A stretch of DNA of 64,000 nt from an uncultured Eubacteriales bacterium. Its GTDB lineage: Bacteria; Bacillota; Clostridia; Oscillospirales; CAG-272. Location of the stretch: positions 1 to 64,000 of the forward strand of contig CAKSQF010000001.1 in assembly GCA_934486825.1 (NCBI GenBank), in the 5' to 3' direction. The notes under the pieces were generated by a model, which was given only the letters and a program-made list of their open reading frames with translations, made no database searches and was not told the origin of the DNA. Below are positions 17,155-24,596 of this stretch, one piece after another (position 1 is the first letter of the stretch; every line of letters starts with the position of its first letter). Both the position numbers and the translations under genes were made by a program.

Positions 17155-17514
17155 ATGAATTTCATGTTTACCGCCGCCGGATTCGGCGAGCGAACGGCAG
17201 AAGCATTGCAGGATACGCTTATCGGCATGTTTGTTATTTTTCTTGCTCTCGGTATACTCTGGGGAGTTATTGAACTGTTTCACTTTTTCGTGACAGCGGC
17301 GACAAAGAAGAACAAGAAAGCGGAAGAGAAGCCCGCGGAAAAAGTGCCGGCTGAAACCGTGTCGGAAGCCGATACCGCAGATGATGCGGACAACGGTGCG
17401 CTGATAGCGGCGATAACCGCCGCAGTGTCTGCCTGCATCGACGCTCCCGCAGGCTCGTTCAGAGTCGTTTCCTTCAAAAAAGCGCAAAGCGATGCGCACT
17501 GGAACAAAAGATAA
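17155..17514 (+). CDS. Sodium-pump decarboxylase gamma subunit (OadG)
   Basis: 119 residues. A single membrane helix (TLIGMFVIFLALGILWGVIELF) is followed by a linker rich in Lys, Glu, Ala and Pro and a short C-terminal domain (GALIAAITAAVSACIDAPAGSF...). That is the OadG/MmdD layout. The subunit holds the carboxyltransferase and biotin parts to the membrane pump. It starts 19 bases after the preceding gene behind a CGGAGGA SD. Confidence 0.88.
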   Translation: MNFMFTAAGFGERTAEALQDTLIGMFVIFLALGILWGVIELFHFFVTAATKKNKKAEEKPAEKVPAETVSEADTADDADNGALIAAITAAVSACIDAPAGSFRVVSFKKAQSDAHWNKR

Positions 17515-17551
17515 TTTTTAGATTTTTACTGATCGGAAAGGATAAATGATT

Positions 17552-17914
17552 ATGAGAAGATTCAATGTTACCGTAAACGGCGTCGCTTATGACGTTGAAA
17601 TAGAAGAGGTCGGAACGACCGCCGCGCAGACATCGGCTCCGGCTGCCGCAGTGCAGGCTCCCAAGACCGCCGCACCCGCCGCAAAAACGGCATCTGTCGG
17701 AGGTACCGAGGTCAAGGCTCCGATGCCCGGTACAATACTCAAGGTCAATGTGACTGTCGGACAGAGCGTCAAAAAAGGAGATATTGTCGCAGTTCTTGAG
17801 GCAATGAAAATGGAGAATGAGATCTTTGCTCCGGTTGACGGTACGGTTGCCGCAGTGAATGTGAATAAGGGCGCTTCCGTAAAAACCGATGATGTTATCG
17901 TATCGATAAAGTAA
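17552..17914 (+). CDS. Biotin carboxyl carrier protein
   Basis: About 120 residues: an N-terminal FNVTVNGVAYDVEIEEV segment, an Ala/Pro/Thr linker, and a biotinyl domain with EAMKMENE, where the lysine (K86 from this start) carries biotin. It shuttles carboxyl groups from the carboxyltransferases to OadB. Two ATGs occur at 17546 and 17552. The second is nine bases from GGAAAGGA and gives the familiar MRRFNVTVNG start, so I prefer it. It is the only biotin carrier in the operon. Confidence 0.93.
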   Translation: MRRFNVTVNGVAYDVEIEEVGTTAAQTSAPAAAVQAPKTAAPAAKTASVGGTEVKAPMPGTILKVNVTVGQSVKKGDIVAVLEAMKMENEIFAPVDGTVAAVNVNKGASVKTDDVIVSIK

Positions 17915-17951
17915 ATCTCATAAAGTAACTGAAAGGAAGGCATAAATAAAG

Positions 17952-19163
17952 ATGCTTGATACCCTGTATACATTCTTTCGGTCAATGGGATTTTACAAGT
18001 TGTTCAACGGTGATGTTGCGGTATGGAAATACCTTGTCATGTATGTGATCGTCGGGGTGCTTGTTTACCTTGCGATAGTAAAACAGTTTGAACCGCTTCT
18101 TCTGCTTCCCATTGCGGTCGGAATGTTGCTTACAAATCTTCCCGGAACCGAAATGTTCCATATGGAATATTTCATAAGCAACGATCCGGAATTCGAATTC
18201 AATGTGCTTAAAATACTCAATCCCTCGGGCGGCTCCGAGGCGGGACTGCTCGATCTGCTTTACCTCGGCGTAAAGCTCGGTATATATCCTTCGCTCATAT
18301 TTATCGGTATCGGAGCCATGACCGACTTTACCCCCCTTATCTCCAATCCGAAATCGCTTCTGATGGGCGCGGGAGCACAGCTCGGCGTGTTTGTCGCATT
18401 CTCCGGTGCGCTTATGTCGGGTGTGTTCACCATTGCCGAAGCGGCTTCGATAGGTATAATCGGAGGCGCCGACGGTCCTACCGCAATCCTCGTAACGAAA
18501 ACACTTGCACCCCATCTTCTCGGAGCGATAGCAATCGCCGCTTATTCGTATATGGCGCTCATACCGCTGATTCAGCCTCCGATAATGAAGCTTCTTACGA
18601 CAGATAAAGAAAGAAGAATCAAAATGACCGCCCTCCGCCCTGTTTCACAGCTTGAAAAGGTCATTTTCCCGATTCTCGTCACCGCAGTTGTCTGCTGGAT
18701 CGTTCCGACAGCCGGACCGCTTATCGGCGCGCTCATGTTCGGTAATCTTCTTACTGTCTGCGGATGTACCGGAAGACTTTCGGGTGTTGTTCAGAACGGT
18801 CTGATGAACGCAATAACCGTGTTTCTCGGTATATCGGTCGGAGCAACCGCAACAGCCGAAAACTTCCTGTCTTTCCAGACGCTCCTTATCATCGTCCTCG
18901 GACTTACCGCGTTCTGTATATCGACAGCCGGCGGTCTGCTTACCGCGAAGATCATGAATGTTATCTCCGGCGGCAAGATAAACCCGCTTATCGGTTCCGC
19001 AGGCGTTTCGGCAGTGCCGATGGCGGCGCGTGTTTCGCAGAAGGAAGGGCAGAAGGTCGATCCGACAAACTTCCTCCTCATGCATGCAATGGGACCGAAT
19101 GTTGCCGGCGTTATAGGCTCGGCGGTCGCCGCAGGCTTCCTGCTTGCACTTATTCCTCATTGA
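17952..19163 (+). CDS. Na+-translocating decarboxylase beta subunit (OadB)
   Basis: A 403-residue membrane protein with about nine to eleven hydrophobic segments. Family motifs include FIGIGAMTDFTPLISNPKS, GAAAQLGVF-like residues and EAASIGIIGGADGPTAI, where the buried aspartate is the known Na+ site. The C-terminus has GSAGVSAVPMAARV and LMHAMGPNVAGVIGSA. It decarboxylates carboxybiotin and pumps Na+ outward, turning decarboxylation energy into a sodium gradient. Confidence 0.95.
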   Translation: MLDTLYTFFRSMGFYKLFNGDVAVWKYLVMYVIVGVLVYLAIVKQFEPLLLLPIAVGMLLTNLPGTEMFHMEYFISNDPEFEFNVLKILNPSGGSEAGLLDLLYLGVKLGIYPSLIFIGIGAMTDFTPLISNPKSLLMGAGAQLGVFVAFSGALMSGVFTIAEAASIGIIGGADGPTAILVTKTLAPHLLGAIAIAAYSYMALIPLIQPPIMKLLTTDKERRIKMTALRPVSQLEKVIFPILVTAVVCWIVPTAGPLIGALMFGNLLTVCGCTGRLSGVVQNGLMNAITVFLGISVGATATAENFLSFQTLLIIVLGLTAFCISTAGGLLTAKIMNVISGGKINPLIGSAGVSAVPMAARVSQKEGQKVDPTNFLLMHAMGPNVAGVIGSAVAAGFLLALIPH

Positions 19164-19210
19164 CGGTCATAAAACAGATCGGCGAATATCAGAAAGAGAG
19201 ATCATAGAAT

Positions 19211-20611
19211 ATGGCAAAAGTTAAAATTTGTGAGACAGTCCTCCGTGACGCTCATCAGTCACTGATTGCAACACGCATGACAACAGAGGAGATGCTCCCC
19301 ATTCTTGAGCAAATGGACAAGATCGGATATTATTCGCTCGAAGCATGGGGCGGTGCGACCTTTGATGCCTGCATGCGCTTCCTTAACGAAGACCCGTGGG
19401 AAAGACTGCGCAAGATCCGTGACCGTGTAAAGAATACAAAGCTCCAGATGCTTTTCAGAGGTCAGAATATTCTCGGATACCGCCATTATGCGGATGATGT
19501 GGTGGAATATTTTGTTCGGAAATCGATTGCAAACGGAATCGATATAATCCGTATATTCGATGCGCTCAACGATCCGCGCAACCTTAAAACGGCTATATCC
19601 GCAACAAATAAAGAGGGCGGACACGTTCAGGCTGCTATATCCTATACGACGGGTCCCTGCTACGATACCGGATATTTTGTAAACTATACAAAACAGCTCG
19701 TTGATATGGGCGTCGGTTCGATATGCATAAAGGATATGGCGGGACTTCTGAAACCGTATGACGCGGAAGTGCTCGTAAAGGCGCTCAAATCGGAGTTCCC
19801 CGAGCTTCCGGTCGAGCTTCACACCCACTACACGGCAGGACTTGCGTCGATGACGCTTATGAAGGCGGTCGAGGCAGGCTGTGATATTATCGATACGGCG
19901 ATATCACCGCTCGCGCTCGGTACCTCTCAGCCCGCAACCGAGCCTATGGTTGCGGCTCTGAAGGATACGCCCTATGATACAGGGCTTGATCTTCAGGCAC
20001 TGAAGAAGATCAGCGATTACTTCATGCCTCTGCGTGAAAAATATATTGCGGAAGGTCTGCTTGACCCCAAGGTGCTTAAGGTCGATGCGTCCACACTTCT
20101 TTATCAGGTTCCGGGCGGGATGCTGTCGAATCTGATTTCACAGCTCAAGCAGGCAGGAAAATCGGATAAGCTCGGCGATGTGCTTGAAGAGGTTCCGAGG
20201 GTACGCGCCGATGCAGGTTATCCTCCGCTCGTAACGCCGTCCTCTCAGATCGTCGGCACTCAGGCTGTGTTCAACGTGCTGAACGGCGAACGCTACAAGA
20301 TGACGACGAAGGAGTTCCGCGGACTTATCCGCGGCGAATACGGCAAGACCCCGATGCCGATTGATCCGGAATTCAAGAAGAAGATAATCGGTGACGCCGA
20401 GGAGATCACCTGCCGTCCGGCAGACCTTATCGCTCCCGAACTTGATTCGATACGCGCAAAAGCCGCCGATTATATCGAGCAGGACGAGGATGTGCTCTCG
20501 TATGCACTTTTCGAACAGGTTGCAACAAAGTTTTTTGAAAACCGCAGAGCAACAAAACTCGGTATAGACCTTGAAAACAGCGACGCGGAGAAAAAGATTC
20601 ATACCGTCTGA
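19211..20611 (+). CDS. oadA: Oxaloacetate decarboxylase/transcarboxylase alpha (5S type)
   Basis: 466 residues without its own biotin domain. The HMGL-like TIM barrel carries CETVLRDAHQSL, LEAWGGATFDACMRF, MLFRGQNILGYRHYADDVV, the catalytic-lysine region ICIKDMAGLL and the metal-binding HTHYTAG. The PYC/OADA conserved domain follows (YQVPGGMLSNL, EVPRVRADAGYPPLVTPSSQIVG). It transfers CO2 between oxaloacetate or pyruvate and biotin. Because it lacks biotin it must use the carrier at 17552-17914, as in the 5S subunit of propionibacterial transcarboxylase. A strong terminator closes the operon. Confidence 0.94.
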   Translation: MAKVKICETVLRDAHQSLIATRMTTEEMLPILEQMDKIGYYSLEAWGGATFDACMRFLNEDPWERLRKIRDRVKNTKLQMLFRGQNILGYRHYADDVVEYFVRKSIANGIDIIRIFDALNDPRNLKTAISATNKEGGHVQAAISYTTGPCYDTGYFVNYTKQLVDMGVGSICIKDMAGLLKPYDAEVLVKALKSEFPELPVELHTHYTAGLASMTLMKAVEAGCDIIDTAISPLALGTSQPATEPMVAALKDTPYDTGLDLQALKKISDYFMPLREKYIAEGLLDPKVLKVDASTLLYQVPGGMLSNLISQLKQAGKSDKLGDVLEEVPRVRADAGYPPLVTPSSQIVGTQAVFNVLNGERYKMTTKEFRGLIRGEYGKTPMPIDPEFKKKIIGDAEEITCRPADLIAPELDSIRAKAADYIEQDEDVLSYALFEQVATKFFENRRATKLGIDLENSDAEKKIHTV

Positions 20612-20623
20612 CAGCTATGCCGG

Positions 20624-20668
20624 AAAGCGAAAACAGGCAAAAAAACGCCTGTTTTCGCTTTCTTTTTT
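20624..20668 (+). terminator. Strong terminator after oadA
   Basis: A 15-bp perfect stem (20624-20638 with 20647-20661) with an A-rich 8-base loop, followed by TCTTTTTT. Confidence 0.9.
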
Positions 20669-20689
20669 CGGATTATGGGCAAAAATCTA

Positions 20690-20718
20690 TTGCATTTGGT
20701 CGGACAATGTGCTAAAAT
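20690..20718 (+). promoter_or_regulatory. Promoter of PfkB kinase gene
   Basis: TTGCAT (20690-20695), 17-base spacer, TAAAAT (20713-20718). Confidence 0.6.
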
Positions 20719-20776
20719 ACAATAAAAACGGTATCTGTGTCGAAAACGGATATCTGCGGAAGGAACGGACAGTGGA

Positions 20777-21715
20777 ATGAAATCAAAATTGCTTGTTGTC
20801 GGCGGTTGCTATATGGAAACAGTGCTTTGGGTCGATGCGATTCCGACTGCCGATATGGTTGTATCCGAAAATAACAGCTATACAAACCGACCCGGCGGAC
20901 GCGGCGGATGCGCAGCGGTTGCCGCGGCAAGAATGGGGCTGGATGTTTCGGTCTGCGGTGTCGTCGGAAAGGATGCAAGCGGTACGAAGCTGATCGGCTA
21001 TTATAATGAGAACGGAGTCGATACGTCGTATCTGACAACCGATCGCCGCCCGACCGGACTTTCGGTGCATATACATGAGAATTCGTTCTCCACCGACAGA
21101 AAGATACTGTGCACGGGTGCCAATGCCGCAATCCATACGGATCAGATTTCAAGAGCAATGGAGGCAACCTTTGACGCGGTTTTTTTGTCTACCGACCTGC
21201 CGCACGAACTTCTCTGCGACGCGACTCATAATGCAAGAATAAACGGTCTGCCCGTGTATCTGGATGCCGCAGGAGTGCGTCCGACAGCCGCACTCGGTAA
21301 GCTTGAAAATGTGGAGCTTTTCATAACAGACATTCCGGGTGTCCGTTCCATGACGGGAATAACAGTAAATAACCCCGAGCGCTGTCTGCCTGCCGCGATT
21401 GCGCTTTCGGGAAAGATACGCGCAAAATATTATGTAATAAGACTCGTCACAGGGGGAACATTTATATATGACGGAAAATATCAGTATCATATAATACCCT
21501 GTACGCTTGACGGAAAATGCGTCGGTGCTCCGATCGATACCGAGGCGGCAGCCATATCGGCTGCCTACCTCTCGACGGGGGATATAAGGAATTCATGCGC
21601 ACTTGCATCGGTAATGGCAAAAATGGCAAGAGAAGACCCGAAAATAAGGATACCGTCGATAGCACAGGCGGTTGACTACTGTAAGTTCAATAATATACAT
21701 TTCAATAACAGGTGA
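20777..21715 (+). CDS. PfkB-family sugar kinase-like protein, atypical motifs
   Basis: 312 residues with the ribokinase fold: LLVVGGCYMETVLWVDAIP, RPGGRGGCAAVAAARMGLDVSVCGVVGKDASG, and a C-terminal nucleotide part. Two signatures are unusual. The conserved substrate-binding Asn of GGxGxN is Cys here, and the catalytic GAGD motif reads VGAPIDTEAAAIS, with one extra residue before the aspartate. It may phosphorylate an unusual substrate or be inactive. ATG 20777 follows GGAAGGA. A lipase-like gene follows after 11 bases. Confidence 0.8.
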   Translation: MKSKLLVVGGCYMETVLWVDAIPTADMVVSENNSYTNRPGGRGGCAAVAAARMGLDVSVCGVVGKDASGTKLIGYYNENGVDTSYLTTDRRPTGLSVHIHENSFSTDRKILCTGANAAIHTDQISRAMEATFDAVFLSTDLPHELLCDATHNARINGLPVYLDAAGVRPTAALGKLENVELFITDIPGVRSMTGITVNNPERCLPAAIALSGKIRAKYYVIRLVTGGTFIYDGKYQYHIIPCTLDGKCVGAPIDTEAAAISAAYLSTGDIRNSCALASVMAKMAREDPKIRIPSIAQAVDYCKFNNIHFNNR

Positions 21716-21726
21716 GGAAATAAATA

Positions 21727-22722
21727 ATGACAGAAAAGACAGAAGGAACCTTCCGGTCGTCCGACGGCGTACACGATATAGCATATACCGTGTGGACCCC
21801 GGATGAGATACCGCGCGCGATCGTGCAGATAGTGCACGGAATGAACGAATATGTTGACAGATATGACGAGTTTGCAAATTATCTGGCGTCAAACGGAATC
21901 GTTGTTTGCGGCGACGATCATCTCGGACACGGAAGAACCGCCCAAAATGCCGACGATCTCGGCTTTTTCGGCGAAAAAGACGGTGACAGATTCCTTGTGG
22001 AGGATGTCCTTGCCCTCAATAAGATAATGAAGAAAAAATACCGCTCACTGCCGTATATACTGCTCGGGCACAGTATGGGGTCGTTTATTTCACGCGCCTA
22101 TGTCAGCGTTCATCCCGAAACTGTGGATGCGTTCATTGTTTCGGGTACGGCAGGGAAGGGACAGCCGTTCGGACTCGGAAAATTCATTTGCTCGGTTGTG
22201 GCTTTGTTCAGGGGTAAAGGGTATCGCAGTGAGCTGATAAGAAAGCTCGCATTTTCGGGTTATAATAAGAAATGCGGCGGAAGCCTCGGTATCGAATGGG
22301 TGACGACCGATCCCGAAAATCAGATAAAATATGCAAATGACCCCAAATGTACTTTTACCTTTACCGTGCAGGCGTATCACGATCTTTTCGAACTTCTCTC
22401 ATATGTCAATTCGGATGAATGGTATGGACTTGTACCCGAAAGCCTTCCGATTCTTTTCATCGCGGGAAAGGATGACCCTGTCGGTAATTATTCGAGGGGT
22501 GTGACCGAGGTAGCCGATCGTCTTTCCGATAAGATGTCCGATCTGAGCGTAAAACTGTACGAAAACGAGAGACATGAACTGCTCACCGGTCTGAAACGTA
22601 AGACCGTTTTTGCCGACCTGCTCGAATGGATCAATGAAAGGATAGACGGAGTAAATGCCGCGCGGGCTTTCCCTCAAATAAATATCGGAGGTGGAGAGCA
22701 TGAAGCGGATACTCGGAGTTGA
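21727..22722 (+). CDS. Alpha/beta hydrolase, lysophospholipase/monoglyceride lipase type
   Basis: 331 residues. IVQIVHGMNEYVDRYDEFANYL and DHLGHGRTA are typical of the serine aminopeptidase S33/PldB group. LLGHSMGSFISRAY carries the nucleophilic serine. ILFIAGKDDPVGNYSRGVTEV holds the aspartate, and ENERHELLTG the histidine. It probably cleaves acyl glycerols or lysophospholipids. The last 23 bases overlap ruvX. Confidence 0.88.
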   Translation: MTEKTEGTFRSSDGVHDIAYTVWTPDEIPRAIVQIVHGMNEYVDRYDEFANYLASNGIVVCGDDHLGHGRTAQNADDLGFFGEKDGDRFLVEDVLALNKIMKKKYRSLPYILLGHSMGSFISRAYVSVHPETVDAFIVSGTAGKGQPFGLGKFICSVVALFRGKGYRSELIRKLAFSGYNKKCGGSLGIEWVTTDPENQIKYANDPKCTFTFTVQAYHDLFELLSYVNSDEWYGLVPESLPILFIAGKDDPVGNYSRGVTEVADRLSDKMSDLSVKLYENERHELLTGLKRKTVFADLLEWINERIDGVNAARAFPQINIGGGEHEADTRS

Positions 22723-23137
22723 TACGGGTGATGTCCGTACCGGACTTGCGGTGAGCGACAGTATGGGCTTTTTGGCAAACGGGATAGGAACCTTCACCGA
22801 GCCGGATGAAGATCGACTTGTCGCACTTGTGGTGAAATATGCCGCCGATTATGACGTCGGAACGATAGTTGTCGGAAATCCGATAAATATGGATGGCTCT
22901 GCAGGAAGCAGAAGCCAAAAGGTCTGTGAGTTTGCCGATAAAGTAAGAAAATGTGTCGCTGAAAAAAATATATCGGTCACCCTCTTTGACGAGCGCTGTA
23001 CGACAATGGAAGCGCATCGGATAATGAATATAACGAATACAAGAGGAAAAAAACGCAAGGCGGCGGTCGATACGCTTTCCGCACAGATAATTCTTCAGGA
23101 TTATCTTGATTTCTGTAAGAGCAGACCTCAAAATTAA
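22700..23137 (+). CDS. ruvX: Holliday junction resolvase-like RuvX (YqgF)
   Basis: 145 residues with an RNase H-like fold: KRILGVDTGDVRTGLAVSD, VGNPINMDGSAGSRSQKV, LFDERCTTMEA and the final KKAAVDTLSAQIILQDYL all match YqgF. The family processes the 5' end of 16S pre-rRNA and has been linked to recombination. A GTG at 22691 lies inside the SD; the ATG at 22700 follows GGAGGTGG by five bases and starts with the conserved motif. Confidence 0.93.
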   Translation: MKRILGVDTGDVRTGLAVSDSMGFLANGIGTFTEPDEDRLVALVVKYAADYDVGTIVVGNPINMDGSAGSRSQKVCEFADKVRKCVAEKNISVTLFDERCTTMEAHRIMNITNTRGKKRKAAVDTLSAQIILQDYLDFCKSRPQN

Positions 23138-23204
23138 ATTTTTTGTTTTTCTGTCACACTTTTTTGTTTTTTTGCGTCTTTTATCGTGAAAGGAGTGATG
23201 TTTT

Positions 23205-24095
23205 ATGACTTTTTCGAAAAAGATCGTCGCTTTGCTTTCGGTTGCGGCAGTATCGGCTGTCTGTTTCGCATGCGGCACAAACGCCTTGCGGGGCACGGAA
23301 AGCGCCAAAACCACGCAAAGTACAATGTCGGCGCCGCCCGCCGCGACCGAGAGCGTGCGGACAACAGTAAGTATAACGCCCGGTACGACCTCCGGAAAGA
23401 CCGATGCGACAGAGCCGCGGACCTCGTCTGTGACGACTGCGATTCCCGTGACAGCACCTGCTCCGACCACGACCGTAACCGTAAAACCTCCGGTTGCAAC
23501 CACAACCGCAATCCCTCCGGTCACGACTGCCGGACCGAAGGCGGCTGACTTTGTGAGAGTCAGGGATTTTCTGCCCGGCGTGATCGATGATCTGAAATAT
23601 GCGACCGATGACAATTTCACAAAAACAGTGATCTATACATTTGACGAAGCATATCTGCGCTACGGGACGGTTGAAAAACTGATGAAGGCGGCAGAGCTGC
23701 TTGCCGAAAAGGGGTACGGAATAAAAATATGGGATGCCTTCCGTCCGCCGTCGGCGCAGTTCCGCTTGTGGCAGATATGTCCGGATCCCGTGTACGTAGC
23801 CGACCCGAACAGGGGCTTTTCGTCCCACAGCAGGGGAAATACGATTGATATGACCGTTTATCGGCTTGCCGATCTGACCGAGCTTGAAATGCCGACGGGA
23901 TTTGATGATTTCTCAAAAAAAGCCGACAGAGATTATTCGGACGTTGACGCAGTACAGGCAGAAAATGCGAAAATGCTCGAAGAAATAATGAAGCAGTGCG
24001 GCTTCAAGCCGTATTACGGAGAGTGGTGGCATTTTTCGGATGCCGATTCCTACCCGGTCGAAAACAGCTTCCTGTCAGATAAGGTTACAAAATAA
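23205..24095 (+). CDS. VanX-like D-Ala-D-Ala dipeptidase lipoprotein
   Basis: 296 residues. A signal segment runs to about residue 22, with Cys23 as a likely lipid anchor, then comes an 85-residue linker rich in Thr, Pro and Ala. The M15D peptidase domain (114-296) has R180 in WDAFRPPSAQ, zinc ligands H208 and D215 in SSHSRGNTIDMT, and E273 with H276 in GEWWHF. The active site of VanX is therefore complete. VanX-type enzymes cleave D-Ala-D-Ala; the long linker suggests work in the cell wall on peptidoglycan peptides. No other van gene is nearby. Confidence 0.9.
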   Translation: MTFSKKIVALLSVAAVSAVCFACGTNALRGTESAKTTQSTMSAPPAATESVRTTVSITPGTTSGKTDATEPRTSSVTTAIPVTAPAPTTTVTVKPPVATTTAIPPVTTAGPKAADFVRVRDFLPGVIDDLKYATDDNFTKTVIYTFDEAYLRYGTVEKLMKAAELLAEKGYGIKIWDAFRPPSAQFRLWQICPDPVYVADPNRGFSSHSRGNTIDMTVYRLADLTELEMPTGFDDFSKKADRDYSDVDAVQAENAKMLEEIMKQCGFKPYYGEWWHFSDADSYPVENSFLSDKVTK

Positions 24096-24106
24096 AAAAT
24101 GACGTA

Positions 24107-24139
24107 AAAAAGAGCCGACACGCATCGTCGGCTCTTTTT
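24107..24139 (+). terminator. Terminator after VanX-like gene
   Basis: A 13-bp stem (24107-24119 with 24127-24139) with A-run and T-run arms and a 7-base loop. Confidence 0.85.
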
Positions 24140-24148
24140 GTCTGCCTG

Positions 24149-24525
24149 TTATTTGTTTCTTGCACCGATTCCCCGGAAAAGCTTTCCGTCCCTTTCAACA
24201 AGCGGAATAACGGTATATTCGCCGTCGCCGAGTAGTCCATAATGCTTTTGCAGTCGCTTCTGCTTTCCGCATTGAAGACGATTTCTTTGCCCGATTGTCC
24301 GGCACTGTCATTGGTTGCGGGAATATCGATATTGTACAGACTTTTGAGGTACAGACTTTTGAGAGTTTCACGCATATACCCGGCGGATTTCGCCACAGAT
24401 TGCCCGTATACGAGTGTGTAATCGGAGGTGATTTCGAGATTTTTTACAGTGTCGCTGTTACCGTCGGATGCCTTTGCGGTTGTGGCGGCAATTTCGACAT
24501 GTTTGGTGATTTTTTTAATAAACAA
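24149..24525 (-). pseudogene. Decayed gene fragment with duplication and frameshift
   Basis: A minus-strand frame from about 24525 reads FIKKITKHVEIAATT... and ...KEIVFNAESRSDCKSIMDY. It then makes sense only in the -1 frame, as LLGDGEYTVIPLVERDGKL followed by FRGIGARNK and TAA at 24151-24149. The switch near 24220-24240 looks like a one-base deletion. An in-frame 15-bp direct duplication (24334-24348 and 24349-24363) repeats SLYLK. The 5' side closes at TGA with no start or SD. I do not recognise the family. It lies alone between two terminators. Confidence 0.5.
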
Positions 24526-24555
24526 TCAGTATGTTTGCCTTGATCGCATGCCGAC

Positions 24556-24592
24556 AAAACAGCCGATCGGCGTAGCACCGATCGGCTGTTTT
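24556..24592 (-). terminator. Terminator after RNase J
   Basis: A perfect 15-bp stem (24556-24570 with 24578-24592) with a 7-base loop, directly after the RNase J stop. A/T arms make it work in the leftward direction. Confidence 0.88.
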
Positions 24593-24596
24593 GCAA

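Noticed and set aside
23411..23530. Apparent short repeats in the VanX-like gene
   Set aside because: They encode a low-complexity Thr/Pro/Ala linker; no regular period or spacer structure suggests CRISPR or a mobile repeat.
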